61,475 nucleotides of DNA from an uncultured Eubacteriales bacterium. GTDB taxonomy: Bacteria > Bacillota > Clostridia > Oscillospirales > Oscillospiraceae. The stretch lies in NCBI GenBank assembly GCA_900540545.1, contig UQGJ01000009.1:1-61475 (forward strand), given 5' to 3'. Position numbers and translations under genes: made by a program. The notes beneath the pieces are model-generated. The model made no database searches. It was given only the letters and a program-made list of their open reading frames with translations, and was not told the DNA's origin. Of the stretch, positions 16,201-26,500 are shown piece after piece; positions within the stretch are counted from its first letter, which is position 1; each line of letters opens with the position of its first letter.

Positions 16201-17434
16201 GGCGCCCGGCGCGGTGACCATCCACACCCCTGCCCTCACCGTCACCGCCCCCACCGCAGGCCAGGTCACCACCACCAGCAACTCCCTCACCATCAACCCC
16301 ACCGTGGACGGTCTGGAGTACAACCTGATGGACAAGGACGGCAACCTCGTGAAGGGGTGGACCCCCGCTCCCGGCAGCAGCGGTCCCATCACCTTCACCG
16401 GCCTGAACTCCAACACCCAGTACACCGTGGTGGTCCGGGACCCCAACGGCGGCAACCCCAGCCTGCCTGTGAAGGGGCCTGACGCCACCACCAAGAGCGG
16501 CGGCTCCTCTTCCTCCGGCAGCGGCTCCAGCTCCGGCAGCGGGGCCACCATCGGCAAGACCAAGGGCGGCAAGGTAAGCATCTCCCCCTCCAGTCCGAAG
16601 AAGGACGACAAGGTGACCATCACCGTGAAGCCCGACGAGGGCTACGTGTTGGACAGCCTGACCATCAAGGACAGCAAGGGCAACGAGATCAAGTACACCG
16701 ACAACGGCGACGGAACCTACACCTACACCCAGCCCAGCGGCAAGGTGACCATCGATGCCACCTTCCGCAAGGTCTCCGGCGACCCCAAGGACAACGGCGT
16801 GGACCGTCTGCTCATGGTGGACGACCACATCGCCTACATGCAGGGCGACGAAAAGGGCGACTTCCGCCCCGCCGGCGACATCACCCGGGCCGAGGTGGCC
16901 CAGATGTTCTATAACCTCCTGAAGGACAAGGGCGTAGCCGGCAATACCGAGTTCACCGACGTGAGCGCCGACGCGTGGTATGCCAAGGCGGTGAACGCTC
17001 TGGCAAACCTGGACATCGTTCAGGGCGTGGGCAACGGGATCTACGACCCCAACCGGGCCATCACCCGAGCCGAGTTCGCGGCCATGACCACCCGCTTCGC
17101 CCTGCGCACCAGCGGGACAGTGAAGTTCAGCGACGTGACCGAGAACCACTGGGCCTATGAGCCCATCGGCGCGGCGGCCTACTACGGCTGGATCAACGGC
17201 TACACCGACGGGACCTTCAAGCCCGACGCCAACATCACCCGGGCCGAGGCGGCCAAGGTAGTCAACACCATGCTGGGCCGCGCCGCGGATGAGGATTTCG
17301 TGGACGCCAACGGCGGCAGCCTGAAGGACTTCCCGGACCTGTCCAAGGACTACTGGGCCTTCTATGACATCATGGAGGCCACCAACGCCCACGACTTCAC
17401 CCGGAAAGACGGCGTGGAGACCTGGGACAAGTAA
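10259..17434 (+). CDS. Giant secreted SLH-anchored surface protein 1 (2391 aa)
   Basis: The ATG at 10259 lies 8 nt after AAGGAG. Residues 1-28 are a signal peptide ending ALAA. Residues about 75-1570 are beta-helix modules rich in GGxxx turns (N-x-GGGVYV type), with two YVD/YVAK...PYKTL starts near residues 773 and 1219, as in pectate-lyase-like surface proteins. Residues about 1570-2080 hold several copies of an 80-100 aa fibronectin-like unit (DKxYxVVDPxG...GLxPxTxYxV). A Ser/Gly linker and a bacterial repeat domain (about 2097-2175) precede three SLH domains (about 2177-2391) with ITRAE motifs. SLH domains bind pyruvylated wall polymer, placing it on the cell surface; adhesion or glycan binding is possible, but no enzyme motif was seen. 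It shares its C-terminal part with protein 2. Confidence 0.9.
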   Translation: MKVKMRLLSLLMVFAMVVSLLPAAALAAEPDEGDSNPPVVDPIPTPEETGSQKEEPIVQTMSNDGLETQETTKEISGTISNDQTWNEGDTVTAATTISSGTITVNGTVEVKAQITISGTVTISGTGTLKHVFGEANTSGHGGDMITVTTSGNLTVSSIILDGGTGVGAVVGVDATGAKAALSNVTIQNVKYGSNGDGFNKTALHTVDGAELALDTVSISGNSAGGGTRSVILNSGSLSLKDVSFSANSDTATIFSGMVALSGALTVSNTAGSMTLGTDSTITGDFTLDSDTPLWVAASISLTGTTTLTGINGGEDKNIIKRANGFAGTPDASPSATNWAHMFVIAADAAVTVTSLTIDGNSGTVNSAADGTTVNDARAIFRIEGTTGSTGGSLTLGDGAVLQNNNGGNGGTDFARTAGAVLIPTTGKLTMENGSLVQGCAATDNAVIRIGSNDADTTNTVFAMNGGTIKDNTASSAVSISKSAFNMSGGEISNNTTTGNGGGVRVYNSGAFTMTGGDISGNTAKKGGGVYVADGTVNINKGTISGNHGTQTSGLFGGGGITVNGGTVTIGNGTLTDSKSDVLIQDNDAYDGAGVMVGTGTNSAGTVTINKDAKISGNAGTFGSGVYVAGDGDKNAVATLDGAVVTGNTVKGGGGLAGGAVMLIKPGTLNLKGGVQITDNTNTEGTQARNLFLHLADTHATLTGNLTEGASVGVSVDGTALTHAAGTVIAVANDNTIATASVPFFYDDHAKALPIIVDDTTNTNLVFGVKKDTYVDAINGLDTNDGTEGAPYKTLAKALLEVSTGGTVHLLSDVDFAGPYNAVGGKGKRVTIQSETNTYTLYVKNASNSNSLFHLQTENGVPTNLTLNNVIVDGRQHTNGKYGEFFIDAGGSLTLGENAALEGFTPRAVNVRRGGTLIMEEGSLITGCTAGQNLTYSRDNYPTAEQVNAGFGQNAGGAVYVCPGGTFDMRGGEISQNTSSATKGGGVYGEAGATFQISGNSVVKDNVGGNVYLNAGQAIDMSGHLGASANIFVYTSTKPEAGTDVKIATGADANDLTHVHSDNADYAGIILCGGPASGNDPSAEDYMPHSDTPITTGGHNSDQVAGNLFLSVDAREMVDMDVSVDGSNNITLEIHDLAPNKFYTVLDKDGVAVTIPPSVGSSAGNSWYKPNANGDLTFTGLPLENGPYQVVTSDNAGTAPNGNSETTTNTKVGGQIMALYVAKDAGPSSKGAWAAGVDDDSADVDGSGNARGTRAYPYKTISYAYGVLDTKAAQAGIITVLSSPEQTAPLTIKSTTAAIILGEGENITVTRASGLTTGHMFVVQGSITFRNITLDGTNGTQGALLYINGGKGKAVLDNAILQNNDGGAISNSNTAGAAAVVGGGSLTMLGDSQIKNCKVDNYASAVVIGNSRTSGTFVMKDNSKITGCEITSTSLNPANGYGGAVYVWKGAFSMEGSAAVTGNTNKDDNTPGGVFVESGVVILKDNATITGNTNTPSTGVTAAANLYLPPNQKVSASGLTGGRIGVTAGYNNVPTLGHDTPVTNDVAAMKYFFSDEPMKYGVKLGSDSKVYLGVDAKITIAAGEAAADGSTTSIVIRPADPDKNYYAKAGDGTMIGPGTYDPATGTVTIGGLSPDTAYNVVTTPKGGDPAADAAGGAVSIISPVKPVVPPKKDGDDLVYETGSNHNESKREAITTTSMDKITIKAEADYSYAVRTKNPNGSYTYYKYAATQGDSGGPNSPTTTPSWGSGSAGTELVFPNLPFDRDYEIVKVKSDKTTDFADSAKNVIPAVTDVPTLPPVVSQDDITTALQPDGNASLTIKAPTAPDKDYIVVDPYGKVVYIGNNSGGSHIVPNLLPGTEYKVLTQAKGGPIHDGDTLQADALKRATKVETPAIDKNKVTAAVDPAHAGKTQIVIEPASKDVTYVVVDPNDQGGKVAGVGSTTTQGGKVTIGNLNPGKDYIVLAIPKSVSTPSVGDSATDSDKAPGAVTIHTPALTVTAPTAGQVTTTSNSLTINPTVDGLEYNLMDKDGNLVKGWTPAPGSSGPITFTGLNSNTQYTVVVRDPNGGNPSLPVKGPDATTKSGGSSSSGSGSSSGSGATIGKTKGGKVSISPSSPKKDDKVTITVKPDEGYVLDSLTIKDSKGNEIKYTDNGDGTYTYTQPSGKVTIDATFRKVSGDPKDNGVDRLLMVDDHIAYMQGDEKGDFRPAGDITRAEVAQMFYNLLKDKGVAGNTEFTDVSADAWYAKAVNALANLDIVQGVGNGIYDPNRAITRAEFAAMTTRFALRTSGTVKFSDVTENHWAYEPIGAAAYYGWINGYTDGTFKPDANITRAEAAKVVNTMLGRAADEDFVDANGGSLKDFPDLSKDYWAFYDIMEATNAHDFTRKDGVETWDK

Positions 17435-17451
17435 ACAACTCACCTGAAAGA

Positions 17452-17520
17452 GGCGGGGAGCCTTGCTCCCCGCCTTTTCCAAGCCCTCTACCGCGCAAGG
17501 TGGAGGGCTTGGAAAAGGCG
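17452..17520 (+). terminator. Overlapping hairpins between the two SLH genes
   Basis: Hairpin 1 pairs GGCGGGGAG (17452-17460) with CTCCCCGCC (17466-17474), then TTTT, an intrinsic terminator. Hairpin 2 pairs 17471-17488 with 17503-17520, 18 bp perfect plus four inner pairs. Its left arm uses the 3' end and T-run of hairpin 1, so the two forms compete. This may only be a nested palindrome, but it is laid out like a terminator/anti-terminator pair. Confidence 0.65.
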
Positions 17521-17576
17521 AAATCTTTCATAAAGGGAATTCTGGTTACAACCATTTTTGAGAAGGAGGAGAACAG

Positions 17577-20500
17577 ATGAAACAGAAGAAACGGGTTCTC
17601 GCGGTCCTGCTGGCGGCGGCTATGATGGCCTCCATGCTCCCTGCGGGAGCATGGGCCGCCGGGGACGAGCCCCCGGCGGCCAGGAGCAAGAAGCTGGCCG
17701 CATCCAAAACCGGGGGCGCAGTGACGGCGGCGGCTGCGCCCAGTGGAAGTACGCCGGGTGCAGCCTGGAACGGCACCTATGTGGTTAGCTCCAGTATGAG
17801 CCTGTCCAACGTAACGGTGACCGGCAACACCACGGTGTATATAGCTCAGGGGGTGACGCTGACCGTGTCCGGCTCGCTCAGCACGACGGCACAGACCGGG
17901 AACTCCACCTCAGCCAGCACGACCCCCGCCGCAGTTCCGAATGCGCCGGGTGGCCGGAACGGCATCACCATTATCAGCGGTACACTGACCTTTACCGGCC
18001 CCGGTAATCTGATCGTTACCGGCGGCGCGGGCGCGCGGGGCGCGGATTCCACAGAAAACAACAACTTCAATATGAATAACGGAGGAGGCGGTGGTCGGGG
18101 CGGCGACGGCGTGTTCGTCGCTTCCGGAGCAACCCTCAAGTTCGCCGAGACCTTTACCGGAACCGCTGCGATTCGTGGCGGCAACGGCGGTGCGGGCGGC
18201 ACTGGCCAGCAGGCAAGCGCTTATGTTGTAGTGCAAAACAACAACGCCAGGTCCTATTCCATTCCTGCAACAAACAGGGCCAACAGAAGCGGCAACGGCG
18301 GCAACGGCGGCTATGCCGGTTATGGCATAGCCGCTGACGGCGGCACGGTGATTTTTGCTCAGGACGCGGCCAACACCACACTGTCCAAGGAGGGAAACAC
18401 TACCATCGGCTCCATCAACGTCAAGGGCGGCGTGGGCGGCACCGGAGGAACCGCCGGCACACTGGCAGCCGGAACCGGAATTGCCAGCAATATTCACGGA
18501 GTGGGGAGCAATGTGCCGTCTTCCTCTGCCGTAGCTCAGGCAAATGCCCAGATAACCAGCCAGGGTGCGCAGTTGACCAGCGGCTCCTCCTGGAGCAAGA
18601 CTGGAGAAAGCAATGGCAGCTACACGGTCAATTACTCTGTGGCTGGTTCCGGCGGCGTTGGCGGGCTATCCGGCTACGGCATTGGCGGCGGCACCGTTAA
18701 GTTCGAGGGTGGCGTCACCGGCATCGAGGGCGGCAACTCAGGCGGTACCAGCGCCACATGGAATGTGATAACTGGTACCCACAATTACTTCGATAACGGA
18801 GTTGCCTCCGCAGCATCGGGAATAAAGAAAACGCCCAATCCGGATGGCACCGAAACGCAAATATCACTGACCGGTGGCCCCGTAAACGGATATAATCAGT
18901 ATAGCTGTCTGTTGACCGCATCCGCCGTTGGCACGACTTATGGCGTCGCCGCGGTCCCCGCCATTTCCGGCGCTACGGTCTACAACAACGGCGGCATGAG
19001 TTACGTCATCTATGGAGACGATGGCGCGGGCAGTGCGCTGACCAACGCCACCGTAAAATCCGAGGGCAATAAGACTGGCTCTTTCTATAATGGGAACGGC
19101 GTCAACATGGCCCCGAATGTCACTTCAGGTATTACCGCCGTCCGGGTAAACTACCTGGAGGGTACGGGGGACTTTGCCGGGAACGCTAAAAACTTCTATG
19201 TTCTCAACAAGAGCGACACCTGGACCGACGCGGACGGCACAAAGCACACCTCCGAGGGCCTTCTGGTGGGCGGCACGGCCTACATCACCAAGGACCTTTA
19301 TGTCAGCCCCCAGGGCTACCTCTATCTCTCCGGCATAAATAATGGAGCTACCATTGAATTTGATTTGGCCGTAGGCGCTACCCGGGACGGAGTGGCAGGT
19401 AGCGCGGCTAAGGACATTCATCTGAGTGCAGGCAGCCAGGGCATTTACCACTTCACGGGGACCACGGCGGGCGTCACCGCCCGGTACGCCCTGGACGACC
19501 CCGATACCGGGGCTTCCTACGACTCCTCCTTCGACGTCCATTGGCTCCAGGGGGTGGACTTTACAAAAACCGTGGAAATCTCCACCGCGCCCCAACTGGC
19601 CGCCGTGGCCTGGGCCGTGAACAACGGCGTCCCCGGCGCGGCCACGGCCGGCTACAAGCTGACCAAGGACCTGAACCTGGGCAACTTCGACTGGACCCCC
19701 ATCGGCACCGAGTCCAATCCCTTCATGGGGACCTTCGACGGCCAAAACCATACGCTCTACAACCTGCGGGTCTCTAAAATCGACGGGGTGACCGGCTACG
19801 GCCTCTTTGGATGGGCTGAGGACGCCGCTCTGAAAAACTTCACGCTGGCGCGGTCGGAAATGACGGCAGCCCACGCCGACACGCTGAAAAACAACGGCGT
19901 TGCCGCCTCCGCCACCTCCGGCGGCGCATACGACTTCAAGGCCGTCAGCGCCATCAAGGCCATCACCGCCGATACGCCTCTCTATGTGGGCGCGGCGCTG
20001 GGGCATGGGGTGGGGAGCACGGTGGATAAAGTCACTGTCACCGACCTGCCCATCGGCAAAGCCACCGGCCAGAGCGTCAGCCTGGGCGGCTTGGTAGGCT
20101 ATGCCCAAAAATCCAACGTCACCGGCTCCATGGTGACCAACACCTCGGACCATACCCTCTCCGCCTCCGCCGCGGGCGACGCCTACACCGGCGGCATGAT
20201 CGGCTGGGCCGACGAGACTGACGTGACCAAGAACAGCGCCAGCGGCTACACCACAATAAAAGCGGAGTCCACCACCACCGGCCACGCCTGGGCGGGCGGA
20301 GCCATCGGCAAGCTCAACGGCACCACGGAGAAATATGCCGTGGCGACCAACAACCAGGTCTCCGCCACCAGCGGCACCGTCTCCGCCACCAGCAAGTCCG
20401 GCGACGCCTGCGCCGCCGGGCTGGTGGGGCAGGCCGAGTACGCCAACGTAAAGGGTGGCGACGGGACCTTCAATACCGCCGACGGCTACACCACGGTACA

Positions 20501-23500
20501 AGCGACATCCACCGCCACCGGCTCCGCTTGGGCGGGCGGGGCCGTGGGCCGTGTGAACGGCGCCGAGGGCAATTTCGCCATCGTGGTCAACAACGAGGTC
20601 AAGAACGCCGGGACCGTCTCCGCCACGAGCAAGGACGGCGACGCCTACGCCGCCGGGCTGGTGGGCGAGGCCATGCACACCGACGTGACCAAGAACAGCG
20701 CCGCCGGCTGTACCGCCGTGACCGCCGCCGCCACCAACACCGGCGCGGCCTGGGCCGCCGGGGCCATCGGTTTTATCCAGGGCAACGACCGCACCGCCGC
20801 CGTGGCGACGAACAACACCGTGTCCGGCACCAAAATCGACGTCACCGCCACCGCCAAGGGCGCGGAAAAGAACGCCGCCGCCGGCGGCATCCTGGGCGAG
20901 GGCAAGGAAGTCGCGGCCTACTCCAATGCGTTCACTGAGACCAGCGACAACACCGTCACCGCCTACTCCCCCGCCGCCACCGCCTGGGCGGGCGGCCTGC
21001 TGGGCCACGTGGAGAACCAGGGCTTTGGCCGCATCGCAGTGTCCGACATGAAAGTCCCGGCGGTGGCCGTCACCGCAAAAGGCGACGCCTCCAACCCCGC
21101 CGGGAAGGCGTCCTACGCCGGCGGCGTCATCGGCCAGGGCAGAGCCAAGAACGGCGTGGAGCTGGTAAATCTCACTGTGGGCGGCACCGGGGCCAACGGC
21201 GCCATCACCTCCAACGCCGCCGCCACCGCTTGGGCGGGCCGTCTGGCCGGTCAGGTGAACAAGGCGACCATCATCAACTGCGCCTTTACCAACGAGAAGG
21301 ACCAGAAAATCGACGTTGCCGCCACAAGTACCGGCAGCGACGCCTACGCCGCCGGGCTGGTGGGCCAGCTTTTGGAGTCCGGTTCGGTGAACGCCTCCGG
21401 CGTTTGGGCCACCAACGTGTCCGCCAGCGCCGCCGCCGACAAGACCGCCTGGGCGGGCGGTCTGCTGGGCTACGCCGACGACACCTCCATCACCGCCTCC
21501 AGCGTGAACTATAAAAAGCCCGCCACCGGGGAGGACGCGGAGAACGACTTCGCCGCCTCCACCATCACCGTGACCGGCGCGAAAACCACCTACGCAGGCG
21601 GCATCGCGGGCGAAATTGTCAACACCATCCCCCTGAACAAGCCGGGGGAGCACACCTACAAGATGAACAATGCCGTGTCCGTCACCATGACCCTGCCCAA
21701 CGCCGGTGTGACCGCCGGCGGCCTGTACGGCAAGCTCAACGACGGCCTCGTCGGCACCAGCTACGCGCGGGACTACATCATTACTTCCACAGGCAATTCG
21801 ACAAATGCGAATCCTCCTACCGGGAACGTGGCCGGCGTGGCGGGCGTGCTCAACGGCTCCGAGCTCATCGCCGTCTACGGCGTGGGCAAGGGCGGCACCG
21901 TCATCAGCGCCTACCCCGGCATGTACGCCGAGGGCGGCAACAACGCCTTCTATGGCTGTTACGTGCTGCACGACAAGTTTGCCCCCCGGCCCGAGCGGGA
22001 CGTCAACGTCTATGGGAATACCTACTATGTCAAGAACGACGGCAGCTTTACCCTGATTCCCGGCACCCAGAAAGAGGCCCAGGAGCAGGGAAAGGAGCTG
22101 GTGGAAAAAAAGGCCCAGGCGGTGCCCTATTACACTAAGGGTTCCGACGGCCTGTACGAGCTGAAAACCAGCTACGACGGCGTCACCTACCAGCACACCC
22201 AGCTCACCGGGCTGCCCACGTCATACTTTAATAACGATTCCAAGGCCAACGATTCCATGTGGAATCTGCTCCATTTCTATCGTGACGACGACCCCAGCGC
22301 GGTCACCACCCGCTTTGAGCAGCGGCTGGGCTATGCGATCTCCTTCAACCGCAAGTCCACCAATGACGTGCCGAACAACTTCAAGTGCCCCACGTTTGTC
22401 ACCCCCTATGCCTTCACCCTGGCGGTCCAGCCCGGCCTGGATTACGGCCACATCAAGGAGAACAAGGGCGACGAGACCTACTCCACCTACAATGAACCGG
22501 GCACCAAGACCTATACCGCCGACACCCAGCTCATTTTCACCGCCGAGGAACAGCCCACCCTGCCCCAGGACAAGGTGTTCTATGTCTTTACCGGGTGGAA
22601 GTATGCCTCCGTGGTAGACACATACTATTGGAAGATCAACGAGAACGGGAAGCCGGCCGTGGACACCGTAAAGATTCCGGCGTCTGTCCCGGCCACCGTC
22701 AACCCCATCCGCGTCAACAGCGTGGCCTCCTACATGACCCTGACGGCCCTGTTCGAGCGCCGGGACAACCAGATCCGGGGCGAGATCAACAAGGCTCTGT
22801 CCGACGCCATGAAGGCGGTCACCCAGGACCCGGACTTCGTGGCCGAGCTCAATGAGCTGCTGGCGGGCGGCTTCCCCCAGGACGCCGCCGACGCCATGCT
22901 GGATCAGCTGTACGCCGCCGATGAGACCAGCGGCGAGCCCAAACTGAAGGGCGTGTACGACGCCTTTGAGAAATGGGTCGATACCGATTTGAAAACCGAC
23001 CTGTCCGACATGGATTTCGGGACTATCTACCCCAATGCCAAAGAAGAATTGTGGGATGACATCACCGACCACCAGGCGGTGGTGAAGCAGATCGTCCGGG
23101 ACGCGGTGGAGCAGATGATGGCCGCTGACCGCTTCCAGGCCGGCAGCTACGACACCGACATCACCGAGATCGCCCCGGAGCTCACCGACGAGCAGAAAAA
23201 GGACTTCACCAAGGGCGACAAGCTGGACTTCGTGGACGTGGGCGTGGACCTGTTCACCACCGGCAATTTTGCCAAGTACGAGGAGACCCAGCTTGCCTTT
23301 GAGAAGTCGGGTGCCGCCGGCAGTACCACGGACAACACCAAGCCCGGCATCGGCTCCTTCACCGGCACCACCGCCACCCTCACCGACCTGCTGGGCGGCA
23401 AGGGGAGCGTGGCCATCTCCTACATCGACCCCGCCGGCGTGGGGGCCAACGGCGTCTACACCCCCAAGGACGAGAACGGCCAGCCCATCGAGGGCGAGGA

Positions 23501-26500
23501 CCCCTACGACATCTGGAACGCCGTGCCCAAGAACAGCAACAGTAAGTATACCTATGACATCGACACCTCCAAGCTGGTAACAGCCGAGGACGGCAAGCAG
23601 TACCTCTACATCCGCGAGACCGACGCCAACGGCTACCAGGTCACCACCCGCGTGGAAGTCGGCGTGAACACCGTGGTGGCCGAGAACGCCCCCGTCAACG
23701 CCGTCACCGGCAACACCGGCGTTGGCGACGGCACGGTCATCGAGCCGGCCGAGGGCCAGGAGGACGTGGAGCGCCCCCTGCGCTACGTGCGGGAGGAGAT
23801 GTGGTTCGGCGCCGTCAATCTGGCCAAGGGCGAGAAGGGCGAAAAGTTGGGCGCGGAGAGCGGCGACCACGCCGACGAGGCCGGGAAGCCCTACTACCAC
23901 AACGGCAAGGGCGGCGACAAGGACAAGTCCGTCTTTACCAGCACCCCCAGCTCCGGCGCTTACACCGAGGGGCTTTACGTGGAGATCGCCGCCGACCGGG
24001 TGGCGGATTGGACCAAGCTGCCCGGCTATGACGTGGACCCAGCGGTCAGCACCGTGAAGGAGATTTTCGGTGAGGACGGCGTGACCGTCACCGGCTACGA
24101 GGTCAAGCTGAAGGATGAGGCGACAACGCTGACCTCTGAGCAAGGCTTGATTTCCAAGCAGGACGACACCCCCAGCTTCAGCACCGCCAACGTCCAGCCC
24201 GACGTGACCGCTTCCCCCGTCGAGCTCGCCGGTTCCATCACCTACGAGCCGGTCAACGGCTTCACCGTCAAGGCCAAGTACGTCAACCTGCTGGGCGAGC
24301 TGAACCAGACCAAGGAGGGCACCGTCATGGTGCCCGACCCGAATGATCCCACGGCTCCGCCGGTGGAGACCACCGTCACCGCCCAGCAGCAGGTCGACAA
24401 CGTTCTGAACGACGAGGGCTTCGCCGGGGCCATGGGGGTGGACGGGGACGTCATAACCGCCTACAAGGGCATGACCAAGACAGACGCCGAGGGCGTGACC
24501 ACCAACCCCATCGGCCAGGTCATGGAGACTTACACCCCCACCGAAGGCTACCCCGACGCCGACGCGGTGAAGGACCTGTTCACCCGCGCCACGGCCCTCC
24601 AGGAGCTGCTGGACGTGATGGCCGAAAATCAAGATACCATGGACAGTCTCTCCGCCGCCGACAAGACCCGCGTGGCCGAGCTGAAAGGCCGCGCGGACAA
24701 CCTGCTCTCCGGCAAGGACTATAACGGCAATCCCATCGACCCAGACGACCTGGCGCTGAACAGCGCCCTGTTCTACAACACCGGGGACAACCTCTTCAAG
24801 CTGTTGCAAAATGTCTACTACGACAGCGTGGTCATCACCATCCAGACCAATTTCGGCGGCTACGTGAAGCCCGCCACGGGCGGTCAGGTGGGACAGGTAA
24901 CTTCCTTTGTGGAGGACACCTTGTTCGGACAGGATAAGGTGGGCGGTCTTGCCGCCAACGCCATGAGCCTCTTTGCCGAAAATGGCATCCTGGACAGCGT
25001 GGCCTACGTGGTGGGCAAGGGCAAGGAAGCAAAACTGGTACTGGACCAGAAGTTCTATGCGGACGGGTATGAGATTTCCAGCGTGAACGGCGAACCCAAC
25101 AACGGTTTCTTTACATCGGCAAGCGCTGGCGCGGATTGGACCGCCACGATTTCCGCTGACAAGACCGTGAACAATCTGAACTACACCATTCTGTTTGCTA
25201 AGCGGGTGTATGACGTGACCATCCCGACGGAGGTTAAGGATAGCACAACCACCAGCGCCACTGTCGAGGCCACCGCCTCGGGCACCAGTCTGGAAAAAGA
25301 GACCGTAGAGGGTGAAGAGACCGGCAACCTGACTGGCTCCGTGACCCACGGCGACAGCGTTACAATTAAAGTAACGCCAGCGGAAGGCTATTCTATCGTC
25401 CCCGGCGGCGAAGTGACTTATACTGTCACCCTGCCGAATGGGAGCACAAAATCTGAGACAGCCAAGCTCAATCCCGACGGCACCGTGGTTCTCTCCAACG
25501 CGGAGGGCACTATCTCCGATGTGGCGCTGTCCGGCGCCGTGGCCAAGACTGACAAGGACGGGTTGGGAGGCTATCTCACCGAAGCGGGCAAGCTGGTCCG
25601 CGACAACTATACTCCCGAGTCTTGGACAAAATTTGACGCGGCCAAAAAAGCGGCGGATGAAGTAAAGACGAAGGCCAATATTGAGGTTGGCCAAGACGGC
25701 AGCTATGAGAATGAGGAGGCCAAGAAGGCGGCCATTGAGACGGCTTATCAAGACCTCATTGCGGCCCAGAAAGCCCTGGTGAAGCAGTACACCATCACGC
25801 CGGGAAACGATTTTGAGATCAGCGATCTGAGCGCCGGAACATCGCTTGACCCCACCAACAAGGGTGACATCGATACTCTTTACGGCTCCAATGTCGTCAC
25901 CTATTATCAGAATGGCGTGGTGAAAATCGGGAGTAACTACTACGTCCAGGAGGGTAAAGAGGTTGAGTTGGAGCCTACGGGCCAGCTTGCCGGCCAACTG
26001 GGCACCAACGGCACCAAGTCTCTGGTGGGCGTCACCTACGCTCAGGGGGACACGGAGGGCAAAAAGGCCACCCTGGTCACCGGCAACAACCACATCATCA
26101 TCCCCAACGTCACCGGCGCGGTGGATCGCTTGAAGGCCGAAACCAAAGACAAGACCTTTACCGTCCTCCCCGGCGACAAGGACACCACCGGGAAGACGGA
26201 TACCACCACGGTTCCCAGTTACGACCTCCCCGATGTGTCGGTGGACAATGTCACAGGAACGCCCGAAACGATGACCGTTACCATAAAGGACGAGGGCAAC
26301 AGGAACTTTGTCATTGAGGTCCCCATTGACGGAAACAACGGCAAAACCTCCGAAATCAAGGTCAAGGCCCCCGGCGACACGGAGGGCAAGACCATCGCCG
26401 TGACCGCCAATAGCCTGGATGGAATCGTCACCGATTCCGACCAAGCTAAAAAAGTGGAGCTGACCAGTGCCCAGCTTCAAGCCATCGTAGACGCCTACAA

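Noticed and set aside
13055..22196. Other long minus-strand frames antisense to the SLH genes (751 and 1023 codons)
   Set aside because: They have the same cause, with low-complexity Gly/His/Val/Ala translations and no recognisable fold.
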